The notes under the pieces are model-generated. The model had not been told where the DNA came from. It saw only the letters and a list, made by a program, of their open reading frames with translations, and searched no databases. A DNA stretch of 64,000 nucleotides from Roseibium album (lineage in GTDB: Bacteria > Pseudomonadota > Alphaproteobacteria > Rhizobiales > Stappiaceae), in contig NZ_CXWE01000001.1 of NCBI RefSeq assembly GCF_001404515.1, positions 620,001-684,000 of the forward strand, written 5' to 3'. How positions within the stretch are numbered: the stretch's first letter is position 1; every line of letters begins with the position of its first letter. Positions 17,061-26,306 of the stretch are shown here, one piece after another. Made by a program: the position numbers and the translations under genes.

Positions 17061-17179
17061 CGCTTACTCATAAGTTTTTTATGTGCATGGAGGCAAATTC
17101 TTTCGTTTTTCTTCATCTCATTCGGCGGCTACACAGGAGTAAGCCGAGGCGAAGACGGCCGGACGCAAAGGAGCAAGCT

Positions 17180-18046
17180 ATGCCGGAGATCAATCGAGAC
17201 CCAGATGCCGACATGGTTTTGAGCCTTGTGGACCTGGTGCGCTATCCCATCGCGGACCTGGAAAGCGGCAAAGGCGCTGCGTTTCTGAAGGCCTGTCAGG
17301 ACCAGATGGAGGAGCACGGGTGGTGCAATCTGGACGGGTTCGTCCGCCCCGAGGCCCTGGAAGCTTTGGCCGGGGAATCCAACGCTTTGTTGCCGTGCGC
17401 CGAGGTTCTGACCATCAAGCGCAACATCTATCAAGGCGCGATTGATCCGACGCTGCCCAAAGATGACCCGCGCCGGAAGGAATATACACATGTGGCGACG
17501 CAACTGGCGGATGATCAACTGCCGGGTGACACGCTCATTCAACGGCTCTATCAGTCCGAGATTCTGACTGATTTCGTTCGCCGTGTGCAAAAGAAAGAGG
17601 TGCTCCATCGCTGTGCCGATGAATTCCAGGCGCTGAATGTCGTCGCCCTGCACCCCGGCAGTTGGCATGCCTGGCACTACGATACGACGGAATGCACCGT
17701 GACGCTGCTGCTGCAAGCGGCTGAAACCGGGGGGGAATTCGCTTTTCTGCCGAACTCGCGCACCGCTGAAACCGAAGACCGCGAGGCTGTGGATCGGTTG
17801 CTTGCCGGTGATATGTCCCATGCAAAGACATTCGGTCGTAGCGCCGGCACATTCACTCTGTTTCGCGGCGGCTACTCTTTGCACGGGGTGACCGAAGTCG
17901 AAGGGGCGATCCCGCGCGTCACTGCCATCATGACCTACGACGAACAAGAAGGCCGAGTGATCAGCGACGACATCAACATGCGCATCTATGGCGATCGCGT
18001 CAAAAAGATCCTCGCGGATCGCGCAGCTACCAGCATCAACGCATAA
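17180..18046 (+). CDS. Fe(II)/2-oxoglutarate-dependent oxygenase, HalD/BesD-like
   Basis: 288 residues from ATG 17180, preceded by AAGGAG seven bases upstream. The core reads HAWHYDTTECTVTLLLQ, with metal ligands His166 and Asp168, and SLHGVTEVEG with His235. The context VTLLLQ, GGEFAFLPN, AGTFTLFRGG and SLHGVT matches the family that includes the amino-acid halogenase BesD. Halogenases replace the Asp with Gly; here Asp is kept, so hydroxylation is the better guess. The substrate may be a free amino acid or a related small acid. First gene of a three-gene operon. Confidence 0.8.
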   Translation: MPEINRDPDADMVLSLVDLVRYPIADLESGKGAAFLKACQDQMEEHGWCNLDGFVRPEALEALAGESNALLPCAEVLTIKRNIYQGAIDPTLPKDDPRRKEYTHVATQLADDQLPGDTLIQRLYQSEILTDFVRRVQKKEVLHRCADEFQALNVVALHPGSWHAWHYDTTECTVTLLLQAAETGGEFAFLPNSRTAETEDREAVDRLLAGDMSHAKTFGRSAGTFTLFRGGYSLHGVTEVEGAIPRVTAIMTYDEQEGRVISDDINMRIYGDRVKKILADRAATSINA

Positions 18047-18057
18047 AGGACCAAGCC

Positions 18058-18606
18058 ATGAAAACCGCTCTTCTCGTCATTGATGTACAAATGGCGCTGG
18101 CCCACGAGGATGCCACCGGTGCCGTACGGTCTTGCCCGGAGGCCGCTGACAATATCGGTCGGCTTTTGGACGAGTTCCGCACGAAGGGTGACAAAGTCAT
18201 CCATGTGCATCACCACGGTCTTGACCCGGAGGACCCTTTTCACGTCGATGCACCAGGTGCGGCAGTCCAGCCTTTTGCAGCACCACGGGGTGACGAGGCC
18301 GTGATCATCAAACACGTCTCCAGCGCCTTTGCGGGAACCTCGCTTGAGGCGGATCTGCGTGCTGAAAATATTGAGCGCGTGGTTATCTGCGGGGCCACGG
18401 CCAATCATTGCGCTGAATCCGCCGCACGCTCGGCAAGCAGTCTGGGCTTTGAGATGGTCTATGCCTCCGACGCGGTCTGGGCCTACGAGGCGATTGGGCC
18501 GGATGGCGTAAGCCACAGCGCCGAGCAGATACACTCTGTCACGCTTGCAAACCTGCATGGTGAGTTCGGTGCGGTACACTCCACCGACACCATCCTGAAC
18601 GCCTAG
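18058..18606 (+). CDS. Isochorismatase-like cysteine hydrolase
   Basis: 182 residues, the usual size. The catalytic triad of the family is visible: Asp9 (LLVIDVQ), Lys85 (VIIKH) and Cys118 (CGATANHC). Members hydrolyse amides such as nicotinamide, carbamoylsarcosine or ureido compounds, or isochorismate. No chorismate pathway gene is near, so an amidase-like role on a product of the oxygenase is more likely. It starts 11 bases after the oxygenase stop, and GGACCAAGCC precedes the ATG. Confidence 0.9.
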   Translation: MKTALLVIDVQMALAHEDATGAVRSCPEAADNIGRLLDEFRTKGDKVIHVHHHGLDPEDPFHVDAPGAAVQPFAAPRGDEAVIIKHVSSAFAGTSLEADLRAENIERVVICGATANHCAESAARSASSLGFEMVYASDAVWAYEAIGPDGVSHSAEQIHSVTLANLHGEFGAVHSTDTILNA

Positions 18607-18636
18607 GAAAAACACATAAACCTGAGGACGGCGCAC

Positions 18637-19548
18637 ATGCGGATTGGATTTATCGGGCTTGGCACCATGGGCGGACCGGCTGCCTTGAACCTGATCAGGG
18701 GAGGGCATGAACTCACTGTCTGCGATCTTGATCCGAAGCGGGCGGAGGAGCATCTCTCCCTTGGCGCAACCTGGGCGGATAGCCCGGCGGCAACTGCGCA
18801 AGGTGCGGAGTTGGTGTTCACCATGGTCTTTGGACCCAGGCAAATCGAGCAGGTGGTAGGCGGAGATCACGGGCTGCTGTCCGCCATGTCCGCCGGTCAG
18901 GTCTGGGTGGATATGACGACCAACAAACCCGCCTATGTGCGCGAGCTCGCAGCCACTTTCGCAGAGATTGGCGTGCAGGTGATCGATGCACCGGTCACAG
19001 GGGCCGTGGACGGCGCGCGCGCTGGAAATATGACCCAGTTTGCAGGCGGCGACGAAGCGACGGTTGCGCGTATTCGTCCTGTGATGGAGTTGATGGGGCC
19101 GCTTCACTACATGGGCGCCAACGGCAGCGGGTCCATCACGAAACTGGCGAGCAACCAGCTTTGGGCCATCCATGCGACAGCCATGGGCGAAGCCCTTGTG
19201 ATGGCGGTGAAATCCGGCGTCGAACTGTCCCGTGCCTGGGATGCGCTCAAGATCGGTGCAAGCGAAAGCTGGTGCATGCACCACGATGCTCCGTCCGTTT
19301 TTGCCGGGCACTACGATCCATCCTTCAACCTCGATCTGTGCAAAAAGGATCTGGGCTTGATCGTTGAAGCCTGCAACGACGCAGACACCGCCGCCCCGGC
19401 CACACGGCTGGTCTGCGCGCAATTTGAAGCGGCGCGCGAAAAATACGGCGGTGACAAGGGCGAACTGCATGTGGTGAAACTTGAAGAAGACGCCGCAGGC
19501 GTTTCTCTGCGTCTCGATGGGGATTGGGTTCCACATTGGGAAAAATAG
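18637..19548 (+). CDS. NAD(P)-dependent 3-hydroxyisobutyrate/tartronate-semialdehyde reductase family protein
   Basis: 303 residues. The Rossmann N-terminus is MRIGFIGLGTMGGPAALNL. The family substrate block DAPVTGAVDGARAG is at about 125-138, and the catalytic Lys lies in GSITKLASNQL near residue 169. Members interconvert small 3-hydroxy acids and aldehydes. As third gene after an oxygenase and a hydrolase, it may process their product. The substrate is undetermined. Confidence 0.9.
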   Translation: MRIGFIGLGTMGGPAALNLIRGGHELTVCDLDPKRAEEHLSLGATWADSPAATAQGAELVFTMVFGPRQIEQVVGGDHGLLSAMSAGQVWVDMTTNKPAYVRELAATFAEIGVQVIDAPVTGAVDGARAGNMTQFAGGDEATVARIRPVMELMGPLHYMGANGSGSITKLASNQLWAIHATAMGEALVMAVKSGVELSRAWDALKIGASESWCMHHDAPSVFAGHYDPSFNLDLCKKDLGLIVEACNDADTAAPATRLVCAQFEAAREKYGGDKGELHVVKLEEDAAGVSLRLDGDWVPHWEK

Positions 19549-19654
19549 AACGACGCATTTCTTTTGGCGTGCTCTCCAGAAGTCGGGCGCAACACTTCGC
19601 TCCGGTCTCAGGTCATGGTGATCTGTTCATGGACAGGAAGAACTAGGTGACGCA

Positions 19655-19677
19655 GATCCGGCAATCACCGGATCATT
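19655..19677 (+). terminator. Weak hairpin after the reductase gene
   Basis: GATCCGG and CCGGATC form a 7-bp stem around a 6-base loop, followed only by ATTT. It lies about 105 bases after the reductase stop. Confidence 0.35.
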
Positions 19678-19768
19678 TGAGCGATGACGAACCGTCGATT
19701 GGAATGCAATTGTCAGCCGGTTTCTGCGAATGTGTATTGCCGGCTGTAGCATCCAGATCAAAGCAGCG

Positions 19769-20623
19769 TCATCCATAAACAGAAATCACAACAATCCCCA
19801 ATGCCAGAAGGGAAGCTGCAACGAAGCGCCGAGTCATGGCACCTTCTCGTAGGAACATTCCTCCCAAGGCGACCGAAATTGGTATCGAAGCCTGTCGCAA
19901 CGATGTCACCACCGCGACATCTCCGCCAAGTTGGTAGGCGACAAGGATCAGGTAGTACGAGAGGTAGCAAAGAACACCTGGTAGCAGCACATAGATCGGT
20001 GAAAACGAGAATGTCGCATCTGACTGCAAGCGCGTGATGGAGCGTTTTCTGAGCCATAAAATCAGAAAAAACGGCAATACCGCGCTATCGACAGTAAACG
20101 CCAGCACCTGTGGCGCGATATGTTGCATGACATGGGCATCGGCAAGTGAGTAGATGCCGGTGCCGCACAATGCCAGCAAGGCATAAAGAAGTGTAACCGG
20201 ATCATCAAGATAGTGGCTGCCGCGTCGGTATAGAAGTAGAAAACTGCCTGCAACGACCAAGCTGATGCCAAATAAAGTGAGCAACGAATAGGATTTTCCA
20301 AACAGCAAGATACTGGCCGCTACGACGAAAACAGGTGATGCGCGGATGATCGGATAGTATGTGGACAGATCGCCACGCGTTAAGGTCGCGGTCAGGCATG
20401 TTCCATAGATCAACTGGCCACATACAGACAGTGCAACGACGGGCAATACTGTAAACACCGTGGAAAAATCCACCCCTGCAATCAGACCATGAATGAGCGA
20501 GCATGCCGCGGCCACTGCCATGAGCAGGAGAAACCCGAGCTGTGGATCGGCATTCTTTTTGACAAGTAAATTCCAGATGGGGTGGAGCGTTGCAGATGCG
20601 AGTACGAGAAATACGATACTCAA
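19769..20623 (-). CDS. EamA/DMT-family transporter
   Basis: 284 residues with about ten predicted membrane helices, starting MSIVFLVLASATLHPIWNLL. VFVVAASILLFGKSYS and GGMFLREGAMTRRF near the C-terminus mark the second repeat. EamA proteins usually export metabolites. It is divergent from the LysR gene at 20750 with a 126-base gap, which suggests control by that regulator. It is unrelated in sequence to the EamA protein at 10848 beyond the common fold. Confidence 0.88.
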   Translation of the reverse strand: MSIVFLVLASATLHPIWNLLVKKNADPQLGFLLLMAVAAACSLIHGLIAGVDFSTVFTVLPVVALSVCGQLIYGTCLTATLTRGDLSTYYPIIRASPVFVVAASILLFGKSYSLLTLFGISLVVAGSFLLLYRRGSHYLDDPVTLLYALLALCGTGIYSLADAHVMQHIAPQVLAFTVDSAVLPFFLILWLRKRSITRLQSDATFSFSPIYVLLPGVLCYLSYYLILVAYQLGGDVAVVTSLRQASIPISVALGGMFLREGAMTRRFVAASLLALGIVVISVYG

Positions 20624-20749
20624 GCCAATTTACCCTCCGAAATTCCAAATTCAGCTTTGTGAATTCAGTTCATGTAGAGATGGTAAAATAGTTGGCAGAA
20701 GTGACCTGTACAAAAGAATTGTCTTCATATTCTTCATGAGTTAACGTTC

Positions 20750-21709
20750 ATGTTGATCATGTCCAGTCACCTGCCGCCACTTGCAGCGCTGCGTGCGCTT
20801 GAAGCTGCTGCCCGTCATCGCAGCTTTACCCGTGCTGCGGACGAGTTGAACGTGACGCAAAGCGCAATCAGTCATCAGATCCGCAACCTGGAGAGCCTCT
20901 GGGGACACAAGCTTTTTGAGCGTGGTACGCGACCGCTCACCTTGAGCAAGTGCGGCGCGGAAATCGTGCCGATTGCACGTGACTTCTTCGGAAAATTGTC
21001 AGCCACGCTTGAGAGCTTCAGTGTTGAGGATCTGCCGGGTCCTCTGAAGATAAGCACGCTGGAATCCTTTGCCCTAACCTGGCTGGTACCGCGACTCGGT
21101 GACTTCCATGAACACTATCCCGAAATCGACGTGTGGATTTCGACCAAGGACGATCTGATTGATTTCTCGGTTGAGGACGTTGATCTGGGGATCAGATTTG
21201 GCAATGGAAACTACCCTGGTCTGCACAGCAGTCTCTTGTTTCATGAATATGTTTTTCCTGTCTGCAGCACGCAACTGTTGAACCGATTGGGCGTGCCTGA
21301 GCACCCCATCGATCTGGCACGATTCCCGTTGCTGCAGGTAAATGACGACGCAATGAGTTCGCAATGGGAAACCTGGATCTCCGCCGCGGGCGTGCCGGAA
21401 TTGCCGCTTGACGAAGGGTCACGGTTTCCCAACACGAACATGGCGTTGCAAGCGGCTGTCGCAGGGCAGGGGGTTGCGCTTGCCCGCAGTGCGCATGTGG
21501 ACAGCGGCCTGAGCGCGGCAGGTCTGACGCGATTGTTTGACGTCCATTGTCCCGCAACCTCAGCTTATTATCTGGTCTGCCCGGACGGAGCTCAATCCCG
21601 CCCGCGCATCGCCGCGTTTCTGGGCTGGATTGAAGCTGAAGCAGCGCGGTCGCAACAACGTTACGAGATGGAAATGACATCCATGAAGAGCGCGCGGTCA
21701 GGCAGTTGA
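20750..21709 (+). CDS. LysR-family transcriptional regulator (GcvA-like)
   Basis: 319 residues from ATG 20750; ATG 20759 (MSSHLPP) is a likely alternative. The DNA-binding region is LRALEAAARHRSFTRAADEL with NVTQSAISHQIRNLE. The effector domain includes STLESFALTWLVPRL and DLGIRFGNGNYPGL, typical of the GcvA subgroup. It is divergent from the EamA transporter gene and probably controls it. Confidence 0.92.
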   Translation: MLIMSSHLPPLAALRALEAAARHRSFTRAADELNVTQSAISHQIRNLESLWGHKLFERGTRPLTLSKCGAEIVPIARDFFGKLSATLESFSVEDLPGPLKISTLESFALTWLVPRLGDFHEHYPEIDVWISTKDDLIDFSVEDVDLGIRFGNGNYPGLHSSLLFHEYVFPVCSTQLLNRLGVPEHPIDLARFPLLQVNDDAMSSQWETWISAAGVPELPLDEGSRFPNTNMALQAAVAGQGVALARSAHVDSGLSAAGLTRLFDVHCPATSAYYLVCPDGAQSRPRIAAFLGWIEAEAARSQQRYEMEMTSMKSARSGS

Positions 21710-21910
21710 CCGGGCTGAAAAACTGCATGCGTCTTGAGAGCGGATTCTTCTCCTTTGATTGGTTCATCGTTGAGTTGCTGTCTTTCCTTCATGCGAACAA
21801 CGTCTGCCGCGGATCAACAGCATCAACACAAATGTTCTGGTTGTTGACCCTCGGTCAGGTTCCAGGAACCGTTCAAATGAACCCGGTTGAATGGAGATTA
21901 TTGCGCTTCT

Positions 21911-24900
21911 TCAAACAAACAATCCGTCGCTGATCCGCTCCTGGTCAAGCTGCTGGTTCAAGACGGTGAAGTCCGAGATCACTCCGTCGAAGTGATCGTT
22001 GGTCCAGCCGATTTCACCGGAGGGGCTGCCCCAGCCGTTTGCGCCGATCATCAGGTATTCCTCGTTATCAAGCCAATCGGCTTCAAACTCGTCATCCCTG
22101 GCGACTGCGACACCGTCGATAAAGAGAGCTGCGCCATCATCACCGAAGGTGAAGGCGAATTCGTGTTCCTTGCCGACTTCAAAGACATCTTCACCTTTCA
22201 GCCACACGGATTGGTTTTCGTCCTGGAAGCGAACCTTGACGTCACCGCATCCGGTGACCCAGGCGGTCAGATGGCCGCCGGTTCCATAGCCGCTGGCGTC
22301 CTTGGAAAAGAGCGCATCGTAACCTGATACCGTGTCTGCCTTGAAGGAAAACGCGATCGTTCCCTCGGAAATCTCCATTGCATCCGTATGAGCAATTGCG
22401 ATCTGTCCGTCCCGGTTGCCCTCCAGATTCAGATCCCCCGCAATGGCAAAGACGGGTGTCATTCCTTCGGGGAGGGGGAGGTCGTCCTGTGACGGGATAT
22501 CTGCGGGTGGTTCGATGTCTCCCCTGTCTGTTCCCATCTCGATGGGTTTGATGGCCTCGTCGATATCTGCGATCGATCTGACGATGCCATAGGCGGGCTT
22601 GGCGGTCGTGGAGATGTCGGAGAGCGTGATCAGGTCGCCATAGACGGTGATGGTGCCCAGGTCGTCGTTGTTGTGGGCCCCGCCGCCCGATCCCTGGTCG
22701 GAGTAGAGGGAGATCAGGGAGTGATCGACGATGCCGTCGCCGTTTGTGTCTCCATAGGAGATGGATCTGATCTTGGTGGTATGTCCCTCGATCAGGATGG
22801 TGTCGCCTTCGCCCCTGTTGAAGTCGGTGATGACGTCGTTGCCGATGACATCGACCCAGTGGTCGTGGATGTTCTCGTTCTCGCCTGCGACGCCGTGCCA
22901 TCTGATGGTGCCGTCATCTTGTGTGTGTTCTTCCAGGAAGCGTGCCTTGGCGTTGATGAGGGTCTGGAAGTAGAAGGTGTCTGCGCCGTCGCCGCCTGTC
23001 ATGACATCGTCGGCATGCAGCGGCTGGTCCGGATAGAGCTTGCCGCCGGTAAGCTCGTTATAGGGATCGCCCTCGTCGCGGTCGGCGTCATAGGCAACGG
23101 CGCCCTCGCGTCCGTCGGACTGCGAGATCAGGAGGTCGTTGCCGGCCCCGCCGTTGAGGATGTCCTCGCCGTGCCCTCCGTCGAGCACGTCGTTGCCGTC
23201 GCCGCCATTGAGGATGTCGTTGCCGTAGGATCCCTGGAGGATGTCGTTGCCGTCATTGCCGTTGACGGTATCGTCGCCCAGGCCCGCATTGATGGCATCA
23301 TCGCCGCTGGTTCCCTCGATGGTCTCGCCGGCATCTGTGCCTTCGGAATAGGTCGCTCCGGAGGTCATCTGGCCCATGTGGTTGAAGCCGTAGGCCATGG
23401 CGAGGGCCTTTGCCTCGTCGGAGCCGTGATGGAGCTGCTGGAAGGCGGGCATCAGGTCGTCCTGTGCCATGGCGGCCAGGGCGTCCGCCTCGAAGGCCGG
23501 GTCGACGGCACCGGCAAGCGCTGCCATGTCTTCGCCCTCGACCTGTTCACCGAAGACCATGACGTCTGCGATGGTGCCGTTGAACTGCTGGTGGGCGGTG
23601 TGGCCGTCGTCTGAGCGCCAGGCTCCGGAGGCTCCGACAAGGAAGGAGCGCTCGTTCATGTCCATGCCCTGCTTCATCTCCGGCTCGGACGCCCAGAGCT
23701 TGCCGTTGACAAAGACATTGAGCCCGTCCTCGCCGAAGGAGACGGCCAGGTGATAGTCGGTGTCCTGGCTGATCATCAGATCGGGCACCTTGAGGTATTC
23801 GGTGCTGTCGTCGGTCTGCTGGCGGACATAGATCCGTCCGTCCTTGAGCCAGACGGTGAGGTGGCCGCCATCGTCATAGCCGCTGCCGTCCTTGGAAAAC
23901 AGCGCCTGGCTTCCCCAGACATGGTCGGCATTGAAGGTCATGGCGATGGTGCCGGCCGCCAGCGACAGCGCCGCCGCATTGCCCGCATCAAGATAATCAC
24001 CCTTCTCTCCGGAGAACTCCGTCTCCCCCGCAATGGCAAAGACGGGTGTCATGCCTTCGGGGAGGGGCAGGTCATCCTGTGACGGGATGTCTGCGGGTGG
24101 TTCGATATCTCCCCTGTCTGTTCCCATCTCGATGGGTTTGATGGCCTCGTCGATATCTGCGATCGATCTGACGATGCCATAGGCGGGCTTGGCGGTCGTG
24201 GAGATGTCGGAGAGCGTGATCAGGTCGCCATAGACGGTGATGGTGCCCAGGTCGTCGTTGTTGTGGGCCCCGCCGCCCGATCCCTGGTCGGAGTAGAGGG
24301 AGATCAGGGAGTGATCGACGATGCCGTCGCCGTTTGTGTCTCCATAGGAGATGGATCTGATCTTGGTGGTATGTCCCTCGATCAGGATGGTGTCGCCTTC
24401 GCCCCTGTTGAAGTCGGTGATGACGTCGTTGCCGATGACATCGACCCAGTGGTCGTGGATGTTCTCGTTCTCGCCTGCGACGCCGTGCCATCTGATGGTG
24501 CCGTCATCTTGTGTGTGTTCTTCCAGGAAGCGTGCCTTGGCGTTGATGAGGGTCTGGAAGTAGAAGGTGTCTGCGCCGTCGCCGCCTGTCATGACATCGT
24601 CGGCATGCAGCGGCTGGTCCGGATAGAGCTTGCCGCCGGTAAGCTCGTTATAGGGATCGCCCTCGTCGCGGTCGGCGTCATAGGCAACGGCGCCCTCGCG
24701 TCCGTCGGACTGCGAGATCAGGAGGTCGTTGCCGGCCCCGCCGTTGAGGATGTCCTCGCCGTGCCCTCCGTCGAGCACGTCGTTGCCGTCGCCGCCATTG
24801 AGGATGTCGTTGCCGTAGGATCCCTGGAGGATGTCGTTGCCGTCATTGCCGTTGACGGTATCGTCGCCCAGGCCCGCATTGATGGCATCATCGCCGCTGG

Positions 24901-25669
24901 TTCCCTCGATGGTCTCGCCGGCATCTGTGCCTTCGGAATAGGTCGCTCCGGAGGTCATCTGGCCCATGTGGTTGAAGCCGTAGGCCATGGCGAGGGCCTT
25001 TGCCTCGTCGGAGCCGTGATGGAGCTGCTGGAAGGCGGGCATCAGGTCGTCCTGTGCCATGGCGGCCAGGGCGTCCGCCTCGAAGGCCGGGTCGACGGCA
25101 CCGGCAAGCGCTGCCATGTCTTCGCCCTCGACCTGTTCACCGAAGACCATGACGTCTGCGATGGTGCCGTTGAACTGCTGGTGGGCGGTGTGGCCGTCGT
25201 CTGAGCGCCAGGCTCCGGAGGCTCCGACAAGGAAGGAGCGCTCGTTCATGTCCATGCCCTGCTTCATCTCCGGCTCGGACGCCCAGAGCTTGCCGTTGAC
25301 AAAGACATTGAGCCCGTCCTCGCCGAAGGAGACGGCCAGGTGATAGTCGGTGTCCTGGCTGATCATCAGATCGGGCACCTTGAGGTATTCGGTGCTGTCG
25401 TCGGTCTGCTGGCGGACATAGATCCGTCCGTCCTTGAGCCAGACGGTGAGGTGGCCGCCATCGTCATAGCCGCTGCCGTCCTTGGAAAACAGCGCCTGGC
25501 TTCCCCAGACATGGTCGGCATTGAAGGTCATGGCGATGGTGCCGGCCGCCAGCGACAGCGCCGCCGCATTGCCCGCATCAAGATAATCACCCTTCTCTCC
25601 GGAGAACTCCGTCTCCCCCGCAATGGCAAAGACGGGTTCGGACAATGCGGTTGACGTGGTCGACTTCAT
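21911..25669 (-). CDS. Giant secreted LamG-RTX protein with a 530-residue tandem duplication
   Basis: 1252 residues. Two units of 530 residues (about 12-541 and 542-1071) each hold a LamG/concanavalin-like domain with ALFSKDGSGYDDGGHLTVWL, then RTX repeats. Per unit there are about six glycine-rich nonapeptides (GLGDDTVNG, GDGNDVLDG, GAGNDLLIS) at residues 253-318 and 783-848, then DVITDFNRGEGD. A diverged third LamG ends the protein (GVISDFTVLNQQL). RTX repeats bind calcium and mark export by a type I system; no exporter genes are in the window. No Sec signal is seen. The units repeat every 1590 bases with almost no differences. Likely an extracellular adhesin or glycan-binding protein. Confidence 0.9.
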   Translation of the reverse strand: MKSTTSTALSEPVFAIAGETEFSGEKGDYLDAGNAAALSLAAGTIAMTFNADHVWGSQALFSKDGSGYDDGGHLTVWLKDGRIYVRQQTDDSTEYLKVPDLMISQDTDYHLAVSFGEDGLNVFVNGKLWASEPEMKQGMDMNERSFLVGASGAWRSDDGHTAHQQFNGTIADVMVFGEQVEGEDMAALAGAVDPAFEADALAAMAQDDLMPAFQQLHHGSDEAKALAMAYGFNHMGQMTSGATYSEGTDAGETIEGTSGDDAINAGLGDDTVNGNDGNDILQGSYGNDILNGGDGNDVLDGGHGEDILNGGAGNDLLISQSDGREGAVAYDADRDEGDPYNELTGGKLYPDQPLHADDVMTGGDGADTFYFQTLINAKARFLEEHTQDDGTIRWHGVAGENENIHDHWVDVIGNDVITDFNRGEGDTILIEGHTTKIRSISYGDTNGDGIVDHSLISLYSDQGSGGGAHNNDDLGTITVYGDLITLSDISTTAKPAYGIVRSIADIDEAIKPIEMGTDRGDIEPPADIPSQDDLPLPEGMTPVFAIAGETEFSGEKGDYLDAGNAAALSLAAGTIAMTFNADHVWGSQALFSKDGSGYDDGGHLTVWLKDGRIYVRQQTDDSTEYLKVPDLMISQDTDYHLAVSFGEDGLNVFVNGKLWASEPEMKQGMDMNERSFLVGASGAWRSDDGHTAHQQFNGTIADVMVFGEQVEGEDMAALAGAVDPAFEADALAAMAQDDLMPAFQQLHHGSDEAKALAMAYGFNHMGQMTSGATYSEGTDAGETIEGTSGDDAINAGLGDDTVNGNDGNDILQGSYGNDILNGGDGNDVLDGGHGEDILNGGAGNDLLISQSDGREGAVAYDADRDEGDPYNELTGGKLYPDQPLHADDVMTGGDGADTFYFQTLINAKARFLEEHTQDDGTIRWHGVAGENENIHDHWVDVIGNDVITDFNRGEGDTILIEGHTTKIRSISYGDTNGDGIVDHSLISLYSDQGSGGGAHNNDDLGTITVYGDLITLSDISTTAKPAYGIVRSIADIDEAIKPIEMGTDRGDIEPPADIPSQDDLPLPEGMTPVFAIAGDLNLEGNRDGQIAIAHTDAMEISEGTIAFSFKADTVSGYDALFSKDASGYGTGGHLTAWVTGCGDVKVRFQDENQSVWLKGEDVFEVGKEHEFAFTFGDDGAALFIDGVAVARDDEFEADWLDNEEYLMIGANGWGSPSGEIGWTNDHFDGVISDFTVLNQQLDQERISDGLFV
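22441..25630. repeat. 1590-bp direct tandem repeat within the LamG-RTX gene
   Basis: Copy one is 22441-24030 and copy two is 24031-25620; the first bases of the unit recur at 25621. I saw single-base differences only near the left edge (for example 22463, 22478, 22484, 22499 and 22518 against their partners 1590 bases on). Elsewhere the rows match. This implies very recent duplication or gene conversion. Confidence 0.92.
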
Positions 25670-26306
25670 GCTTGGTACCCCCTGGTCAGGCCAATTCAGC
25701 CTGATAAGCCGAAGTTTCTCGGCATTTATAATTATGTGTCCAAGCGATTAATTTCGGTGAGTCGTTGTTGTGCCTTAAATGTATTCGCGACAATTTGACG
25801 AAAAATCGGAGCAAATAAGACGAAAAAAATACGATATTTGGATGATAATTTGATTGGAGTAAGTCAAGTAAATGTCAAATTTTACTCAAAAGTGCGAAAT
25901 GCATGATTTTTATCATTAATTTGAATCTCTAGGATTCCTTGAGTTACCATTTGGCGAGTATTTGTTATTTAAATTACTCTTAATCCAGTGGCGCCGTTGC
26001 TGATGCAGGCGTAAATCTTCTCTTCAGCGTCTTTTTCACAAAGTTAAGCTGCGAAAATCAAAAAAAGGTTGTGGGTGGGTTGCAATCTGCAAATGGTGAG
26101 GACGACATCAATTCCCTGCAAGAGGCGGACGGAACCTGAATGTGTATCGGGCTTTTTTTTTCGCGTGTCCGGGCGAGAATGCCGCGATTGCCGAGCGGAC
26201 AATCAAGGCTGCGCATTGGTCCTGAGACCAACGCGCAGCTGTTTTGAATGGTCTTTGGCTTCCGCAGAGACGACCGCCATCGCTTCGGAAGGCCAGTGAG
26301 ACTGCT
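25670..26306. other. Upstream region of the LamG-RTX gene
   Basis: About 640 bases with no supportable gene. Bases 25720-26060 are very AT-rich and probably contain the promoter and regulatory sites of the LamG-RTX gene. Short frames to the right (26069-26299) lack any family feature. Confidence 0.5.
26209..26245. terminator. 13-bp inverted repeat between LamG-RTX upstream DNA and the Gfo/Idh gene
   Basis: CTGCGCATTGGTC and GACCAACGCGCAG pair with one mismatch around a 4-base loop, followed on the plus strand by CTGTTTT. It lies about 60 bases past the stop of the minus-strand Gfo/Idh gene. On that strand no T run follows, so factor-independent stopping is uncertain. Confidence 0.45.

Noticed and set aside
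17986-19536. 516-codon minus-strand frame over the hydrolase and reductase genes
   Set aside because: It spans two clear plus-strand genes and shows no motif of its own.
23120-23330. Regular short repeats resembling a CRISPR-like array
   Set aside because: They are the codons of RTX nonapeptides in a translated frame; there are no unique spacers.
22673-23614. Long plus-strand frame (313 codons) opposite the LamG-RTX gene, repeated exactly at 24263-25204
   Set aside because: It is the antisense of RTX and LamG codons, is duplicated because the gene is, and has no family motif or ribosome site.
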